A stretch of DNA of 64,000 bases from Helicoverpa zea. Lineage: Eukaryota > Arthropoda > Insecta > Lepidoptera > Noctuidae. This document shows, piece by piece, positions 47,479 to 58,720 of this stretch. Location of the stretch: assembly GCF_022581195.2 (NCBI RefSeq), contig NC_061471.1, forward strand, positions 2,852,001-2,916,000, given 5' to 3'. The notes beneath the pieces are model-generated. The model made no database searches and was not told the origin of the DNA. It was given only the letters and a program-made list of their open reading frames with translations. Positions within the stretch are counted from its first letter, which is position 1; every line of letters starts with the position of its first letter. Made by a program: the position numbers and the translations under genes.

Positions 47479-48074
47479 TATACAGGGTTACTGGTAAGTA
47501 GACCGCATCCTTCCAGGAGGTGATAGTATAGGTCAATACGGACAAATTTGACCATGGGATACACTGGACAAAAGTTAACCCGTTTCAAGATAATCGAATT
47601 TCAAGATCAGTCGTCTAGGTACACGTATAAATTTTCATTATTAGTCAAAAATCTCGTTTTTGTGGATTTTTGTGTGTTTTTTGATAGAAAATGAATCACT
47701 CCATAATAACAAACCATAAAACTGTACAAATCACAGAGGAAATTATAGCGAACAGCAATTACTTTTTAGTAGATATTTTCTCAAAAATATTACTCTTCAT
47801 TTTTTTGTGCAGAATACTTAAAAACATCTACATTTATCTAGCTATCCAAAAAGGCACAAAATACACTTGCAAAAATCCGCAAAAACGAGACTTTTAACTA
47901 ATAATAAAAATGTATACGTGTACCTAGACGACTTGTAAAGAAAAGATCTTGAAATTCGATAATCTTCAAACGGGTTAACTTTTGCCCAGTGTATCCCATG
48001 GTCAAATTTGTCCGTATTGACCTATACTATCACCTCATGAAGGGATGCGGTCTACTTACCAGTAACCCTGTATA
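47479..48074. mobile_element. 596-bp long-terminal-repeat palindromic MITE
   Basis: Inverted arms of about 210 bp begin TATACAGGGTTACTGGTAAG and converge on a loop of about 180 bp. The arms differ by substitutions and a short insertion near 47920. TATA at both edges suggests a TA target duplication. It has no coding capacity. Confidence 0.88.
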
Positions 48075-48208
48075 GAGGTATGTAAATGTATAAGGATATA
48101 TTTTTAAGTGGCAAACATTAGAGGAGGCCTTTGTTGTGGACGTCTTGCAGCTGGATTGCATATTAATCAAAAAATGATCTTTGACTCCTGATATCTATCC
48201 TCTTCACT

Positions 48209-48402
48209 CTTACAGCCAGTTTCTTCATCAAAAGTTAAAGCCAAAGTAAAAGTCAAAGTAAAGTCTAAAGTAAAAGTAACGGTCAAATTCAATTTTTCTA
48301 TTAGTTTTGCTGTCACTTTAGCCTTAAAAAACGAATTTGACCGTTACTTTTACTTTAGACATTACTTTAACTTTAACTTTTGATGAAGAAACTGGCCGTT
48401 AG
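48209..48402. mobile_element. Palindromic MITE made of AAAGTN words, copy 2
   Basis: It is nearly identical to 5554-5748 (194 against 195 bp), with the same ends and internal AAAGT words. ACTC flanks both sides here and might be a target duplication, but copy 1 lacks an equivalent. Confidence 0.85.
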
Positions 48403-49320
48403 ACTCAAGTGCTCAGCATTCTTTAGAGTAAGATTGTCATGTTTTTTTTAAAGCAAGACTCACTCCTCCACTGATAACTGACATAAGTGGACTAATATTA
48501 TGGCCCAATCTGGTATATTAATATTCTTCATATCACCGCGGAAATTACAAGGGTCTTATTTGCACATGGAAATCAAGCGGAACATGTACAAGGACTGTGT
48601 ACCACTAAGCAGATAAAAAGCAAAACACCCAAAATATCTTTAAACTAGCCTTCTCCCATCTGCTTACGCAATGCCTCCTCTGAATAACGTCATTACCAGC
48701 TTTAGATATAACGACGGCGTTCGGGAGCGGCACAATACTGAATACTGAGCTAGGAACATTCGCGTTTGTTAGACGGATAAACTTCTTGGCTCGCCTTCAA
48801 AGAAGAACGCCAGGTGCTGCTGGTTTGATCACTTTTTTTTAAAGATGGATGGCGAGATTATTAGGGAAGAATTTTCTGTAATTTTTGTGACAGAATTTTT
48901 AAATTTTCATCTTCGAAAATGTAGTTTGCGATATGCCACCCCACTATAACCCACTATACAAGTCTTGGCTAGCAATATTCCTCATTCAAAATCCAGTAGC
49001 CTTTCTAGATTCTAGACTATTTTGCATTGGGAGCAGAGCATTCCAAAAATAAAAAGCCACCTATAAACCTCCATCGACTCGATTATAACGAAAAAAGTAC
49101 GCAAATAGGCGCACTTTAAAACCTGTCAGTAGCCAGTGAGGCGTCGAGTCGTGGATCCACGGCGCGGACATGAAAAATGACGACACATTAAACAGTACGT
49201 TGATAAATACCCACCGTTTTGCATAAGTCACAGGCCACGGTGTTAACTGTTGAAGTTTATGTAGTTCAAAATGCCCCGTTTATGGAGTCCATCATTTTCT
49301 GTACTGGCCGTTCACAATTG
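48403..49320. other. Gene-free stretch
   Basis: Nothing is recognised. A CpG-rich patch lies at 48700-48760. Confidence 0.4.
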
Positions 49321-49323
49321 TTA

Positions 49324-49996
49324 GGCATCGTTCAGACCAAACGTATTGTCGGCCGCTGACTGTGAGCGCGCGTTACGCAGTTTATTGCTTTTCCATATAT
49401 ATTGAAATTGTCGTTCACACCGAACCGACTATACGCTATTACGTCGTCTGTTGTCGCTGACTCTCAGTGGCCGATTATTTTACTACGCGACTATGCACGG
49501 CGGACGCGGATTGGCTACGCGGACGCAGTTGCCGAATAGCGCCGCTCCGCCGCGCGCATCGGCCGCAATACACTCGAGAAACAAACTTCAATGAGGACAG
49601 ACGTGACACGTGACACCTCGCGATGTTCGACACCGAAAAGTTTATTGCAGAAGTACATTCTAGAGAATGTATTTGGAATGCGAATTCAGAAGAATTTAGT
49701 GATAGAAACTTACGAAGATGCGCTTGGGAAGACATAGCATCTGTTATGTATGAAGATTGGGGGGTTCAAATACTGAGCTCTTTTATGTGTAGAATAGTCA
49801 GCCGCTCAGCGTACGCATCTAGTGTGAACCTACACGAGCCTATTCTTTTGTTCACACATGTAGCGCATCGTACGCTATAGCTTATTGTCGGCTTGGTGAG
49901 TACGCGTACTGCAGATTGAGTCGACGTTCACACTGGGGCAGACAGTGAGTATACTCACAGTCAGCGGCGGACAATACGTTTGGTGTGAACAATCCC
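49324..49996. mobile_element. PIF/Harbinger-like element, internally deleted
   Basis: The ends are GGCATCGTTCAGACCAAACG and the inverse of GGGATTGTTCACACCAAACG, continuing as about 43-bp inverted repeats through CGCTGACTGTGAG. TTA flanks both sides (49321-49323, 49997-49999), the usual 3-bp PIF/Harbinger target duplication. It keeps the start of a MADF-domain gene but has no transposase, so it is a deletion derivative of a larger element. Confidence 0.85.
49623..49880 (+). pseudogene. MADF (Myb/SANT-like) DNA-binding protein, truncated
   Basis: From the ATG at 49623 the protein begins MFDTEKFIAEVHSRECIWNA. It continues EEFSDRNLRRCAWEDIASVM, which fits the MADF pattern (FI..V+....LW......+.D+..+..AW.EIA) over residues about 6-41. 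Autonomous PIF/Harbinger elements carry such a protein beside the transposase and need it to enter the nucleus and bind the ends. After about residue 47 the frame reads into element end sequence, so the rest of the gene is deleted. The fragment alone is unlikely to work. Confidence 0.75.
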
Positions 49997-50020
49997 TTAA
50001 CGCAAAATAATATTGACGTA

Positions 50021-50436
50021 TATCGGGTGTTTCGTACTTAATCACATTAAATTCTATCACATATACTTTATGATACTCTATGGCGAATTGTGAAAAAAAA
50101 AACCTAATCCATTCAGTGGTTTGGCCACAGGAGTCATTTTTAGTTTTCATAATTATTATTTACAACATCATGTGTAAAGCAGAGATAAAGTTAGGACTAT
50201 CGAATGATTTGATCAGTTGACAGCTGTCAGTTTTCAAGGGAGAATTTCAGTTGTTTATAATGACTGACTTTTATATGGTGTTCTAATTTTCGCACATTTT
50301 TATTCTATTTACTTTGTTTGAAAAAATCATTTTTTTATTTTTAAGTATTTTTCTTTTTTGTTTGTGTTAATCGACATATATTAACCAGTATATTAACGGC
50401 TTTCATTTAATGTGATTATGAACGACACACCCGATA
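50021..50436. mobile_element. 416-bp MITE with TA flanks
   Basis: The ends are TATCGGGTGTTTCGTACTTA and the inverse of TATCGGGTGTGTCGTTCATA, with TAATCACATTAAAT shared inward. TA flanks both sides, consistent with a Tc1/mariner-type target duplication. It starts about 25 bp after the PIF/Harbinger element. The interior is AT-rich, with CAGTTGACAGCTGTCAG near 50214. Confidence 0.8.
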
Positions 50437-51399
50437 TAAAGTAATATTGACATGTTTAACGATGTAACCACAAATATCCTTTCAGTAGTGAGATCCAGAC
50501 AGTTAGCAATATAAGAAATGAAACGTTTCTATTTATTCCTATGATATTGGGCTCATGCTTGTCAACATACACTTGACTGAGGGCTGTTATGTGATAAGTT
50601 ACATATATTGAGATTACAAACGGGATTTCAAAGCTTTTAGGATGAATAGTTTCGGACCGATTGTGAGGTCCTAGAAACGAAATGTGGCCGGTATCATTCT
50701 ATGAAAAACTCTTTTAATAAATCCACAACAACGCATAAAGATAGCGTCATTCTTATTCTCTCTTTGGAGGAAATGAAACGGAAGAAATTCTAGCACACAT
50801 GTGTCCGCCATGTTGGTTAAATGGCGTATGGTGACGTCACATTACCCTATTATACGACAAACTTATCGCGTGTCCTAGGTAGGTATGGTGTCCTAGAGCT
50901 ATAAGAGGCGATTATATCACGTAATGAAATATTTTATAGGTTTTCAAACTCAGCATAACACTCTTTTTGGAACGAAGCAACTGAAATTCTTAAAAATATC
51001 AGTACTCTAAAATAATCGGTTGTTATTAAACATTTTCGCTGCGCATCGTTTAAAGTTTTCGCGCCAGACGCTCACGTAGGACAAAGGAAAATCTGGCAGT
51101 TAATATTGCGATGCTATGGGCATTGTAAATTATGACGTTGCGACGTGCACCACGGTCGAGAAATACCTAATACCGTGAACCATGGAACGAATAGAAAGTA
51201 AATGCGTTGTGAAAAATAATGTGCTATACTCACGGAGGAAGGCTAGGTAACGGAGATACCATACGGAAAGTAGATCAGGCACCTTCTTGTAGGTCAAGCA
51301 ACGTATGGTAGGCGTGATCAGTCACTAAAACCAACGAAACATACGGGTTCTTTGTTAAAGATTGGTCTTGGTTGTTTAGTGATTCTATTAATTGAAAAT

Positions 51400-51550
51400 A
51401 TTGGGCGGGTTCCATAGAAGGCGTGTAAAGGCGGAGCTAGTAATATTCCTCGTCCCCCAAAACACCCGCATTTTGGTGCGCTTTCTTAGAAGATTTTGCG
51501 TTATGACATCTCCGCTACTCATTCTGTTCTCCATGACTATACTGCATATT
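51400..51550 (+). repeat. Dispersed repeat, third copy
   Basis: AAGGCGTGTAAAGGCGGAG, ACACCCGCATTTTGGTGCGC and TTATGACATCTCCGCTACTC align with 39415-39550. The order is identical, with about three quarters identity by eye. Confidence 0.65.
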
Positions 51551-51714
51551 GCTGCCAGGTGGATCTTTATAGTTTTTGTGAAGCGTACAAGGCTATAACA
51601 TATAACGATAGCCTATGCTATTGAGCATGATAGTGTACTTAAACATGATACTCCTAATACTATCTTCGAGGATGAAAGAAATTATGTAGTTCATGCATGC
51701 TATGGGAATTTTAT

Positions 51715-51800
51715 AAGCGATTAGCAGTTTTGCGTGGTTTCACCCACGTCCTATGGGAACTACTTTCCGTAACAGAATAAGAATAGCCAAATTAATTTAG
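51715..51800 (-). mobile_element. Helitron 3' remnant
   Basis: The plus strand TTTTGCGTGGTTTCACCCACGTCCTATGGGAACTAC corresponds to the 3' end of the minus-strand Helitron at 4650. Its terminal CTAG has decayed to TTAG. The rest is missing. Confidence 0.55.
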
Positions 51801-54430
51801 GATTGCAACTAACATTATTGTCGGCCATCGTTTCTTTGGTCATCCTCACTTGCTTCTTCAGTTATGATTTTTCACTTCTCCCCATCACACGCCCATGCTA
51901 AGCCTTTCATACAGCTTTTCGTAACAAATCAATCAATTTCTGAAAAAACTAAATAAATCAAAGATCGGTATATCATTCAAACATTTTCAAAGCAACAAAA
52001 TCAATAACTCAGAATAATCCAAACACAGATCCTGCATCCTTACACGTTCCGTTCCACGGTCCCACGTTGCGCGTACAAAGTCAAAGAGCCAAACATCTAA
52101 ATACTAAATACATGGTATTTGTGTGCTCTGATGACCGTACGACTATGTTCGGATTAACCGGGTGCCGTCAAAGCGCTGTTTAAGCCCCACATGAGTCTGA
52201 TTTTGCAGAAATAAACTGAAAGCTCCAGGTATTTCGTGTTTAATGTTTTGTATTAGAATGTCTGGTTGGTGTCGTCAGTGCGGTTTTTGGTGGTGCAATT
52301 ATTTTTGGATTTAGCTACCTACCGATACCTCCAAATTTAGGTACCTACAAGTACCAAATCTAGTTAAAAAACAGTAGAATGAGATTGTGTATTAAGAGAT
52401 TTTATCTTGACATTTTATATGGAAATAATAACAAGACATGTCTAAATACCAAAACTGTCAATTAGATGTGCGTTGCTCTATTCCGCGACACAAATGCTAC
52501 AGAAATCTTTAACCAGAAATGTCTATTTGCCAACAATCTTATTGGCAAATATCCTATTCCTTAGGTTTACTAGATAGTAAATTGAAGTGAGAACGTTACG
52601 CCTATGCTTCAGATTAACGACTTTTCCCAAACAAACCAAAAAAGATACTTAAAAGTTTCAGCTTTTTTCAAATCTGGACTCCCCCTCAACTTACGCGTTT
52701 CTACGCAAAAGGTGCGAACGCTAGTCTAGGATAGGTACAGTCGCAGTGTCAACACGCGATAAACACTGTACGTAAGTGTACATATAAGTATGTATAGAGG
52801 TACAATCGCGCACGATGGTAAGACGACCGACCGCAGCGGGCAGGCTTTGTGCGCGCTCGTGGCGAAATTACGCTGTGCTTATGCTGAAGAGCGGCGCGGG
52901 TGATTCATAAATTATAGCTGTATATTTGACTATGCTGACTCGTGGCCTGTCATGAAGTCCTGTCTTATTATCTAAGAAGAATGCTACTATAAAAGTTAAA
53001 CGTAACAACACTTTCATATTACCCAGAAGTATCATATACGACCTCATCAAATCTCCGTTGGAAAATTGAAAAACCGCTTGATATCTTCTACCTCTATCTA
53101 CCTGTAAATTTTCAAATACCAACCAAGCTTTGCATTTCAACCCAGCAATGCATTTCATTTTGGAAGAGATTCTTAGTTGCACAGAAAAAGTAATGACGAA
53201 TTGGCCGGGTCTTATCTACAAGCGCCCTGAGGAAGAACTTAGTATTATTAAAGTATTGCAAGCACTTTCCATCAAGCCCTTAAGTAAAGAATTAATATTC
53301 AGACCCGCTATTCTATCACCACTACAGAACAACCCTACACGGGTTGGGAGCGGGCGTCAGGTGCCTGTATTTTGGTCGGTCGGCTCCGACTAGCTGTCGC
53401 CGGCTCAGTTTATGTAACACATACACTTATATACCTATACCCTATACATACACAAACACATACACGCGTCTATATAACGGTTTCCACTTCACAAACCTTT
53501 AGCTTAACCAGGTGTCGTAAAACGCGCGATATTGATGCGTGAAGCGGTAAAGTACTTTTTAGCAAATTGGGTTAGAGGTGTTCGTTGCAGGGGAGTCTGA
53601 TTTGAAAGTATTTATGTTTTTGTATATGATACTGATCCGCTGGTGCAGCTCCTAAATGCGTAACACTGAATGCATTCAGTGTCTATTCAGATCAAGGTAT
53701 ATTTGATTTTTGTACATGCCCTGTGGTACTACTGTCAAATTGATCAATTTGTTGCACATAATAATCAGACCTCATTATCGTCGTCGGTCTCTTTACCGTT
53801 TCACATCCAGACACAAGTGCCTTCTGTAGCAAAAAATGCCTGATCACGAAGCCACCATCAGCTTGTCAAAACAAATGAGAAACCAACACTACAAAACCAC
53901 AATTTCCAATACATTGAACAAAAAAAATATCGAAAAATAATTAGTAGGTACACTCTCGTCGCTAAGACAGTAGTAACACATGGTCTATAATACGCTAGAT
54001 AGGTGGAACTTATTACGCTGAGGTCTATTTCGCCGCAGTCTCAAGGCGAGAGCTCGCGTGACGACGCAGCTAAAATACCGCCTCGCTTGCTGCTAGGACA
54101 TACGGATTGCAAGAGCGTGCAGAGAATAGAAAAGTTATAGAATATTTTTTCTCAAAGAAGACAGTACTAGCAAGGCAATGTGCAAACTAAGGTATCTATA
54201 GAGAATTTTTGAGTTTGATTTTTGCCTCTGTTGACTTAACTTACACAAAGCCAAAGCAGACTGAAACCAGCCCGTCCTAAAATCACCCATACTGAGCAGA
54301 AGCTTTCATCTACCTGCTTGAACTTGACAGCAACAGCTTATTTATAAAATACCCAATTTTGAGAAACTTGAAATGTTTCCCCAGCCATTTTCCAAATATT
54401 TTTTGCGTCGGCTTTCAATTTAAGCAAATG

Positions 54431-54562
54431 CAGCTGAGTAAAGTGCTTTGCATTTAGCCACTGGCTATCGGACCTCCTCAACCCAATTACCCGGGCTACC
54501 CGAGTAAGACTCTCAGAGCTTCTGGCTTCTGACTACCAAAGATGTTCAAATGACAGCCGGGT
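54431..54562 (-). mobile_element. SINE fragment (middle of long-tail form)
   Basis: On the minus strand it reads CCCGGCTGTCATTTGAACATC, GGTAGTCAGAAGCCAGAAGC and TAATTGGGTTGAGGAGGTCC. These match the middle of the SINE at 41792-42173. Head and tail are missing. Confidence 0.7.
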
Positions 54563-57500
54563 TGACGGGTTACCCAAAATTATAAAAATAAACTAGACAA
54601 AAAAACTCAACAGTTGTCCCAACCTTCTATCCGTATGTCCCACGTAACCTACGGGCTGTTCGCTAGGACGCGGACCCGCGACTCAGCTTATTTTCTGAGT
54701 GGCCACCCGACGGAGAATTATATCCAACGGCTTTCTGCTAACAGGGAAATTAGAACGTTATATTTTCAGGATTATCGCTCGGAAGATACTTTGTCACATT
54801 AAGTAGCAGGGGCACTCTAGTTCTGGCAGTTAGATAACTAGGACTTCTCTAGGTGTGACGCATTGTTCGTATTTGGAGATGATAATAAAGTTAAGTAAGG
54901 AAAAGTGTAGGTGAAGTGGTGGAGTAAAAGTGGTGTTATCGATGCAAAGTAATCTTTATTAGGGATGATTGATAAAATTATCCATAGTTGTGAGCAATAT
55001 CGTAAGCCTAACTTTTCAAGGTGTGCCTGTAAGACCTACTGAAACTTTTTTAGATGGACGATCATCTTTATTTATTTCATTAATCTTTGGCATTGCGATT
55101 GAAAACTATCCTGAGATTTCCTCACAAAATTATTTTATAAGTACCTTTTCCTCAACCATATTGGTAATGTATGTATGTATATATGTAGTTTGCGTATGCC
55201 GTGTGTATGTGTGGGCGCGTCTGATTAACGCACATTTGACCTTGTAGGTAGGCATATCAGTGACGTCACGAGTTATATCATATTCTGACGTGACGATTCT
55301 CGATAACCGTCGGGTCCTACACGTGTCACTAGAGTGAGGACTGAGGGGTACCTTACCAAGGGTAAAAATAACTCTATAGCATTTCTCATTGCAGGGTACA
55401 TGGAAATTGGTTCCTTTCTTTTAATCCTTCTAATCCTTTTCCAAACCGTTTTGACTTTTTTAAGGTGGAGCTTGGCACATACGAGATAAAAAATGCATTC
55501 CTCTCCTCAATTCTGAAAAAAATATTCATAATCACCATTGTTATACAGCCGCGTAAAAACACGTCAAGCATTCCTCTGATTTGTGATTTTGGAAAAAGAA
55601 AACTCATAACACCTACCTTCAGCAGTCGGGTAAGAACAAATCAAGAATGACTCACCACGCCTTCCGACTCCCGTATATTTAAGGCATATATACACCAGTA
55701 AACCTACATCTATATTATACCCGATATATAGCAGTAAACCATCGACATCTCAAGCTAAAACTGAAACACATAGCCTTATATACGGCGCACGCTACATGCG
55801 GTACATAAGGAATTATATACGTTCGTGCAGTACATAGGTTATACGCGAGCGGCTCGTGCATGGCCGAGCTTAGAATACGACCGCCTCTGATGACGATGTA
55901 AGGGAGGTGGTATAGTGCTGGCGTTGAAGATGAAGGGTATTTTTGGAGTTGAGTCTTCGAAAGCCTATAAGGGCCTATTTGAAATAGATGTTTTAGAGTT
56001 TGGTTTCTGTGTAATTTTGAAGCTGAAGAATCGTGTTTTGAAAGTAAGACGGTCGATAAGCACATAGTTGAACACACACATTCAAGAAAAGTAGACATAA
56101 TCATATTTGGCGTAAAGAAAATGGACTGCTGAAGAACAAATACATATATTTGTATTGCAAGTCCTACTGATTAATGGAAATTTATGAAAAAACCTCCTTT
56201 TACAGGATGGTTTCGGAATATTTTGAAGTTATGATTCATTTGATTTGAGATTGCTCGCCTTTAAAACTACAACAAAATAACTTTACATACCTACTTAGGG
56301 ACGTTCGCATCAATCCGCGTCGCTGTGAAACGAGGTCCCGCGAGGTCTCCCGGATAGCTGTGAGACGAGCCTTAGTATATACAAAGTTACCTACCTAAGT
56401 TATACGAATTACTTTCCACAGTACACCTAAAACCGCGAAGCACAGACGCATGTAATGTGTGTAACGCATTATCCGTTCGGCCGCCCCCAGTCCGCGGGCA
56501 GGTGCGCTCGCCTGGAAGGATAGTCACGGCTGATGGACAAAAAAGTGATTTCCTGTGCGCATGCGCGCGATTCACACTCTCCTGCCTTCGCCCGGTTGGC
56601 GCGAGTATTGTAATGAGGTAATGGTCAATGGTTGGATTTTTACGTTTTTAGTGTTTCAAATTGCATTTTGATTTTGATTTTCATTTGTCTTATGTAACAT
56701 GCTCTCTCAGCACTTCTCGTATAAAGAAGTCGAAGTCTCTTCGATTGGCTTTTGTCGATCTTCATGAAACAAAATGTACTTTTTCTACAAATTATCAGGA
56801 ATTAAACCGAACCGCTCATTGCTTGAATTTATATCGGAAAATTCTTTTTCATCTCTGACTCAAGTACCCGCTACCGCCCCCGCTTTTCTCATCAACAAAA
56901 CCTATTCCCAATCCTGCGGCTGGCAGCTGCAACGTCATGGAAATGGACGGAGGCGCACCGTGAGACATAAAGGACTTACATAACGTTAACTATATCATGT
57001 TCCGATACCACGTATCGTCTCAGGTATTAAGGCGATACGCTCTCCCGGTAATGCACGTACTACTAAGTACTCGGTAAATATTACCTGTTCCGCATAACCA
57101 TAATACGCGGAACGGTGAGATACTCACTTTTTTCGCTCCGGAAAAATTTGAAGCGAAAATTTTTCTTCGCTTCTGTGAATTTTCGGAAGAATTTCGAGAG
57201 GGAATTTCGGGAAGTGTTCGAAAAACTGTAACCTCCGAAAGCCCCTTATGACTAGTACAGGTTTTAAAGCCTGTCTGTCGGTAGCTCACGTTTTTCTGGA
57301 CCAATTTTAATCCAGCTTGCGATAGAAGGACAGTTTTTCAAGAATATTTATGGAGATAACATTAATTGTTCAAAGCTCTACAAAGGAAAATAAAAGCGAA
57401 TCATTTTTACTGTCAAAGGCTAGGGGAAATAATAGTTGCATAGTTTCAGGCAGGTTCATAAAGATCCTATAATTACTACCAAGAATTGAACATAAAACGG

Positions 57501-58205
57501 ATAAAGCAAGCTAAAGTTTTCGAGGAAAAATTCAGACTGCACTTCAACATTGATCAGTAATCAGAAAGTTGTCATGAATCAGAAGCCCGAACAAACTTTA
57601 CCTTCATGAAAAAAACGGAAGAGTATAAAATGTTACTTTCTTTGCCTAAAACCGTGCCTCGTTTCATTCATCATATAAATAAAATACTGGCATATATGAA
57701 CTAATAAACACAAAAAATATTAAAATAAATATTAACAAAAAGGTTATAACTCCACGCAATGACAAGCCTATCGAGTCGCCTAGATTTTGTACCGAAAAGC
57801 CCTTGAACTATTCCGGACTATGGTGAAACTACCTTCTCTACAGAACATGTTATAGGAGCGGCCCTTAGACAAAGCTTAATCACCATAAAATATAATAATA
57901 TGACGTGTGAAAGAATTATTAACAGTTCATAAATATTTACCTTCTGAAATGTGGATCACACATAGGTGCTAAATTTAGTCTTTGACACTGTAAAAACGTG
58001 TTCCGAAAGATTTTAAGAACTTCAGAACCTAGGTGTACCTAGGTAACATATATTATTAGCTTCAAAGTCCTCCACCAAATAGGGCATTGTAGGGGTTGTA
58101 AGAATTGCAATGAAGTTTCATTTAAAGACTACATTACCATTGGCACTGAACAATTATTTTAGTTCTGTGTCATTTCCTTATATCACAGCTTAATACATCA
58201 ATCAA
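54563..58205. other. Gene-free stretch with CpG-rich islands
   Basis: CpG-rich patches are at about 54650-54720, 55260-55330, 55840-55890, 56300-56370 and 56440-56600. A TGACGTCA is at 55260-55267. Imperfect hairpins (GTTCCGC near 57090 with GCGGAAC) occur around 57090-57190. No gene is called. Confidence 0.4.
56556..56567. promoter_or_regulatory. NRF-1/Ewg-type palindrome
   Basis: TGCGCATGCGCG fits the NRF-1 consensus YGCGCAYGCGCR, bound by Ewg in flies. It lies in a CpG-rich island (56440-56600). A promoter there is possible, but no start codon, splice site or transcript evidence supports one. Confidence 0.35.
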
Positions 58206-58243
58206 TTTCATCAATCAAAAGGCCTTCCTTTTGATTGATGAAA
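58206..58243. repeat. Perfect 17-bp hairpin
   Basis: TTTCATCAATCAAAAGG and its exact inverse surround a 4-base CCTT loop. It may be a remnant of a palindromic element. No other function is visible. Confidence 0.75.
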
Positions 58244-58499
58244 AGAAAATGAAAAAGTGACCTAAAAACTACATCAAACTCGATACCCGTCAGAATTTTT
58301 TGGAAATGAAAAAATCTATTTCGGTCTCCGACACACGTTGAAACAGAGGTTTCTTGTGTGTCAGCGCTTAGTCGTCAACGTGTTGGCTTAGCCGGGCGAC
58401 ACCTTCGCTAGTCGGTCTTCAAACTGAACACAAAGCTATGGGGGTGTAGTACATCTCTGTATGTGTGTATATATGTGTAGGTTGTATATGTGTTAGTAT

Positions 58500-58720
58500 A
58501 CAAGAGATAGTCTCTTTTTTGATGGGAAATCATCAAATGACCCCTCATCCTGAACCCACAGCAGGAGGGGGATACATACCCGCTGTGGGTTCAGCGCGAG
58601 GGAGTATCAGCCTCTTACTGACTAAATCATCATGTTCCTTCTAAAGCCCTTTATGTACCAGGGCCGTGGAAACTCTTTCGAAAAATCCCGCAGCCCAAGA
58701 CATAGAAAAAGGACCAAGTG
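58500..58720 (+). repeat. Dispersed repeat with hairpin insertion
   Basis: TTTTTTGATGGGAAATCATCAAATGA, TCAGCCTCTTACTGACTAAA and CCAGGGCCGTGGAAACTCTTTCG belong to a repeat common in Lepidoptera. Inside it, CTGAACCCACAGC (58551) and GCTGTGGGTTCAG form a 13-bp stem around GAGGGGGATACATACCC-type loop sequence. Confidence 0.6.

Larger units (their letters stand above)
50439..54430. other. Gene-free stretch with dispersed repeats
   Basis: It holds the dispersed repeat at 51400-51550 and a Helitron remnant at 51715-51800, described separately. A TGACGTCA is at 50831-50838. Small CpG-rich patches are near 51050-51150, 52830-52910 and 53340-53400. No gene is recognised. Confidence 0.4.
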
